Shown here one piece after another: positions 4,921 through 6,325 of a DNA stretch of 6,325 nucleotides (positions within the stretch are counted from its first letter, which is position 1; every line of letters begins with the position of its first letter). The notes under the pieces were generated by a model. That model worked only from the letters and a program-made list of their open reading frames with translations. It did no database searches and was not told the DNA's origin. The DNA lies in assembly GCA_026415275.1 (NCBI GenBank), contig JAOAHK010000160.1:1-6325 (forward strand), in the 5' to 3' direction. This DNA comes from Anaerolineales bacterium (GTDB taxonomy: Bacteria > Chloroflexota > Anaerolineae > Anaerolineales > UBA4823). The translations under genes and the position numbers were made by a program.

Positions 4921-5346
4921 ATGTCAGAAGCACCCATCAAACCCTTGAAATGGCAACCTGAGCCGGGCATTGGCTATACCGTGCAACGCCGCCCGGATGG
5001 CGGGATGCACTATGTCTTCACCGATGTCAACGAAAAAACCTTGCGCCATTGGCGCGAATTTGCTCTGCAGCACTTGTTGGACTCCGATCGCCTGACACGC
5101 AATCTGTATGACCTGCGGGCGGTTAAAAAGATCCCCTCTGAAGCCATCCAAGTTGCCTTAGAATTGAACACCGACCCCGCTGCCCGCAATATCCGTGTCG
5201 CCGTGGTGGTCGAAAACGAAGAGGTGCGCCGCGCCATCGAAGAGATCGAAGCCCTCACCGTGCCGGCCGGCGTAGAATTGGGCATTTTCGCCGATATCGA
5301 TCAAGCGGAAGCCTGGCTCAGCCGCCCGCTCACCCAGTTGATTTAG
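4921..5346 (+). CDS. Small STAS/SpoIIAA-like protein of unknown function
   Basis: A 141-residue soluble protein with no signal peptide or membrane segment. It resembles STAS/SpoIIAA-like (anti-sigma antagonist-type) domains in strand order: GMHYVFTDVNEK (28-39), a helix (about 40-55), NLYDLRAVKKIPSEAIQVAL (61-80) as the central strand and loop, IRVAVVVENEEVRRAIEEI (91-109), and VELGIFADIDQAEAWLS (118-134), whose 'F.d...A..WL' ending is characteristic. The usual phosphorylatable Ser cannot be placed with confidence; S73 in KIPSEA sits near the expected loop. AGGAGA supports ATG 4921. folP starts 15 bases after its TAG, so the two are probably co-transcribed. The neighbourhood gives no direct functional clue, as it is not a known folate enzyme. 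The fold call is moderate, and the role (regulator, or lipid- or ligand-binding) is unknown. Confidence 0.75.
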   Translation: MSEAPIKPLKWQPEPGIGYTVQRRPDGGMHYVFTDVNEKTLRHWREFALQHLLDSDRLTRNLYDLRAVKKIPSEAIQVALELNTDPAARNIRVAVVVENEEVRRAIEEIEALTVPAGVELGIFADIDQAEAWLSRPLTQLI

Positions 5347-5361
5347 GGGAGAACTTGGCGC

Positions 5362-6258
5362 ATGGAGAAGCTAAAAACAACCTGCTTGCAAATCGGAAAA
5401 TGGACCTTCGAGTGGGGCAAGCGGACCTATGTTATGGGCATCCTTAACGTGACGCCCGATAGCTTTTCCGGCGATGGCTTACTGAAAGATGGACAAGATT
5501 TTGTTGCCACAGCCCTTGAGCAAGCGCGTCGCTTTGTCGCCACTGGTGCCGACATCTTGGACATCGGCGGAGAAAGCACGCGCCCCGGCTCGCAGCCGAT
5601 CAGCGCAGAAGAAGAATTGGCTCATGTCCTGCCCGTCCTAGAGGCAGTGGTGCAAGAATTGGATGTGCCGATTTCCATTGACACTTATAAAGCCGCCGTT
5701 GCCGAAGCCGCCTTGCAAGCCGGCGCCCTGATCGTCAACGATGTATGGGGCTTTCACGCCGATCCGGCGATCGCCGAGGTAGCAGCGCGCTATCGAGCCG
5801 CAGTGATCCTGATGCACAACCGCAGTTCTTGGGCACATGCCGAAATCAAAGAGAAACTAGGCGGTCGATATGTTGGCATCCCGTATGACGACTTAATTCC
5901 CGATATTCAGCGAGAACTTCTCGAAAGCGTAGCCATCGCTCACGCTGCTGGGATTGCGGATGAGCGCATCATCCTTGATCCCGGCATCGGCTTCGGCAAG
6001 TCCACCGAGCAAAACTTAGAGCTGGTGGATCGGCTAAACGAAATTCGCGCTTTGGGTTACCCAATTTTATATGGCCCTTCGCGCAAATCCTTTATCGGTT
6101 ATACCCTTGATTTACCCCCCGATCAACGCCTCGAAGGCACGGCGGCTGCCGTAGCGGTAGGTATCGTGCGCGGGGCAGACATCGTGCGCGTGCACGATGT
6201 GGAAGCCATGGCGCGCGTTGCCCGTATGACCGATGCCATCGTGCGCCGTTCCGCCTAG
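5362..6258 (+). CDS. folP: Dihydropteroate synthase (DHPS)
   Basis: Condenses 6-hydroxymethyl-7,8-dihydropterin pyrophosphate with p-aminobenzoate to dihydropteroate; the family is the sulfonamide target. The 298-residue TIM-barrel enzyme has a complete motif set: MGILNVTPDSFSGDG (25-39), DIGGESTRPGS (67-77), SIDTYKA (105-111), NDVWG (126-130), MHNRSS (151-156), LDPGIGFGKS (205-214), GPSRKSFIG (238-246) and the C-terminal EGTAAAVAVGIVRGADIVRVHDV run (258-280, RVHDV at 276-280). The first two motifs are the family signatures; K242 of SRKSF and R276/H278 fit the pterin and phosphate-binding positions. GGGGAG (5346-5351) lies 10 bases before ATG 5362 and overlaps the preceding stop. A frame of about 20 residues before the first barrel strand is normal. 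It follows the STAS-like gene closely and is followed, 23 bases on, by another gene with a strong ribosome binding site. Confidence 0.97.
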   Translation: MEKLKTTCLQIGKWTFEWGKRTYVMGILNVTPDSFSGDGLLKDGQDFVATALEQARRFVATGADILDIGGESTRPGSQPISAEEELAHVLPVLEAVVQELDVPISIDTYKAAVAEAALQAGALIVNDVWGFHADPAIAEVAARYRAAVILMHNRSSWAHAEIKEKLGGRYVGIPYDDLIPDIQRELLESVAIAHAAGIADERIILDPGIGFGKSTEQNLELVDRLNEIRALGYPILYGPSRKSFIGYTLDLPPDQRLEGTAAAVAVGIVRGADIVRVHDVEAMARVARMTDAIVRRSA

Positions 6259-6269
6259 GGGCAAACCCC
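6258..6269 (+). other. Short GC hairpin between folP stop and next ribosome binding site
   Basis: GGGG (6258-6261) and CCCC (6266-6269) flank the loop CAAA. The stem uses the last base of the folP TAG and abuts AAAGGAGA (6270-6277). There is no T-run, so a terminator is unlikely; it could affect coupling to the next gene. Confidence 0.4.
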
Positions 6270-6281
6270 AAAGGAGAAAAG

Positions 6282-6325
6282 ATGACAGCGAAAGATGAGT
6301 TCGGTATTCGGCAGAGATTGAAAAC
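6282..6325 (+). CDS. Start of an unidentified protein, cut by the window end
   Basis: ATG 6282 follows AAAGGAGA (6270-6277) with a 4-base gap, the strongest ribosome binding site in the window. The visible 14 residues are MTAKDEFGIRQRLK, charged and without a signal sequence. That is too little to name a family. The short distance from folP (23 bases) suggests the same transcript. Confidence 0.6.
   Translation, partial: MTAKDEFGIRQRLK

Noticed and set aside
4358..4948. 196-codon plus-strand open frame overlapping the folK end, the gap and the next gene
   Set aside because: It begins inside folK in another frame and consists of repeat translation. folK and the STAS-like gene are better supported on the same strand.

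Overview
The window reads as bacterial chromosomal DNA, probably from a member of the Chloroflexota (Anaerolineae-like). This is inferred from gene content, the 'YLPLV' segment of the secreted protein (familiar from exported proteins of that phylum), an apparently leaderless folK, and gaps full of degenerate hairpin repeats. No rRNA or marker gene confirms the placement.

Layout. (1) 1-1006, plus strand: the C-terminal half of lipoprotein signal peptidase (lspA) overlaps by 4 bases a DUF4213/DUF364 putative metal-chelation protein. (2) 1012-3070, minus strand: a two-gene unit convergent with the first. The upstream gene is a Clp1/Grc3/Nol9-like polynucleotide 5'-kinase. One base after its stop begins an exported protein of unknown function that looks like a glycosidase-type barrel. 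(3) 3071-3984: 914 bases with no credible gene, holding several families of short dispersed repeats and hairpins. (4) 3985-4476: folK, with a -10-like box so close to the ATG that the mRNA is probably leaderless. (5) 4477-4920: a 444-base gap with the same repeat families in the same order as the left gap. (6) 4921-6258: a small STAS/SpoIIAA-like protein followed 15 bases later by folP. (7) From 6282: the first codons of another gene with a strong ribosome binding site, cut by the window edge.

How the genes work together: FolK (pyrophosphorylation of 6-hydroxymethyl-7,8-dihydropterin) and FolP (condensation with p-aminobenzoate) catalyse consecutive steps of folate synthesis. They lie on the same strand but are separated by a repeat island and the STAS-like gene, so they probably use separate promoters. 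LspA and the DUF364 protein are translationally coupled but have no obvious shared pathway. The kinase/exported-protein pair is the least explained unit. No CRISPR array, tRNA, rRNA, insertion sequence or integrase is visible. The most unusual points are a Clp1-type kinase in a bacterium paired with an exported protein, and folK bracketed by matching composite repeats.
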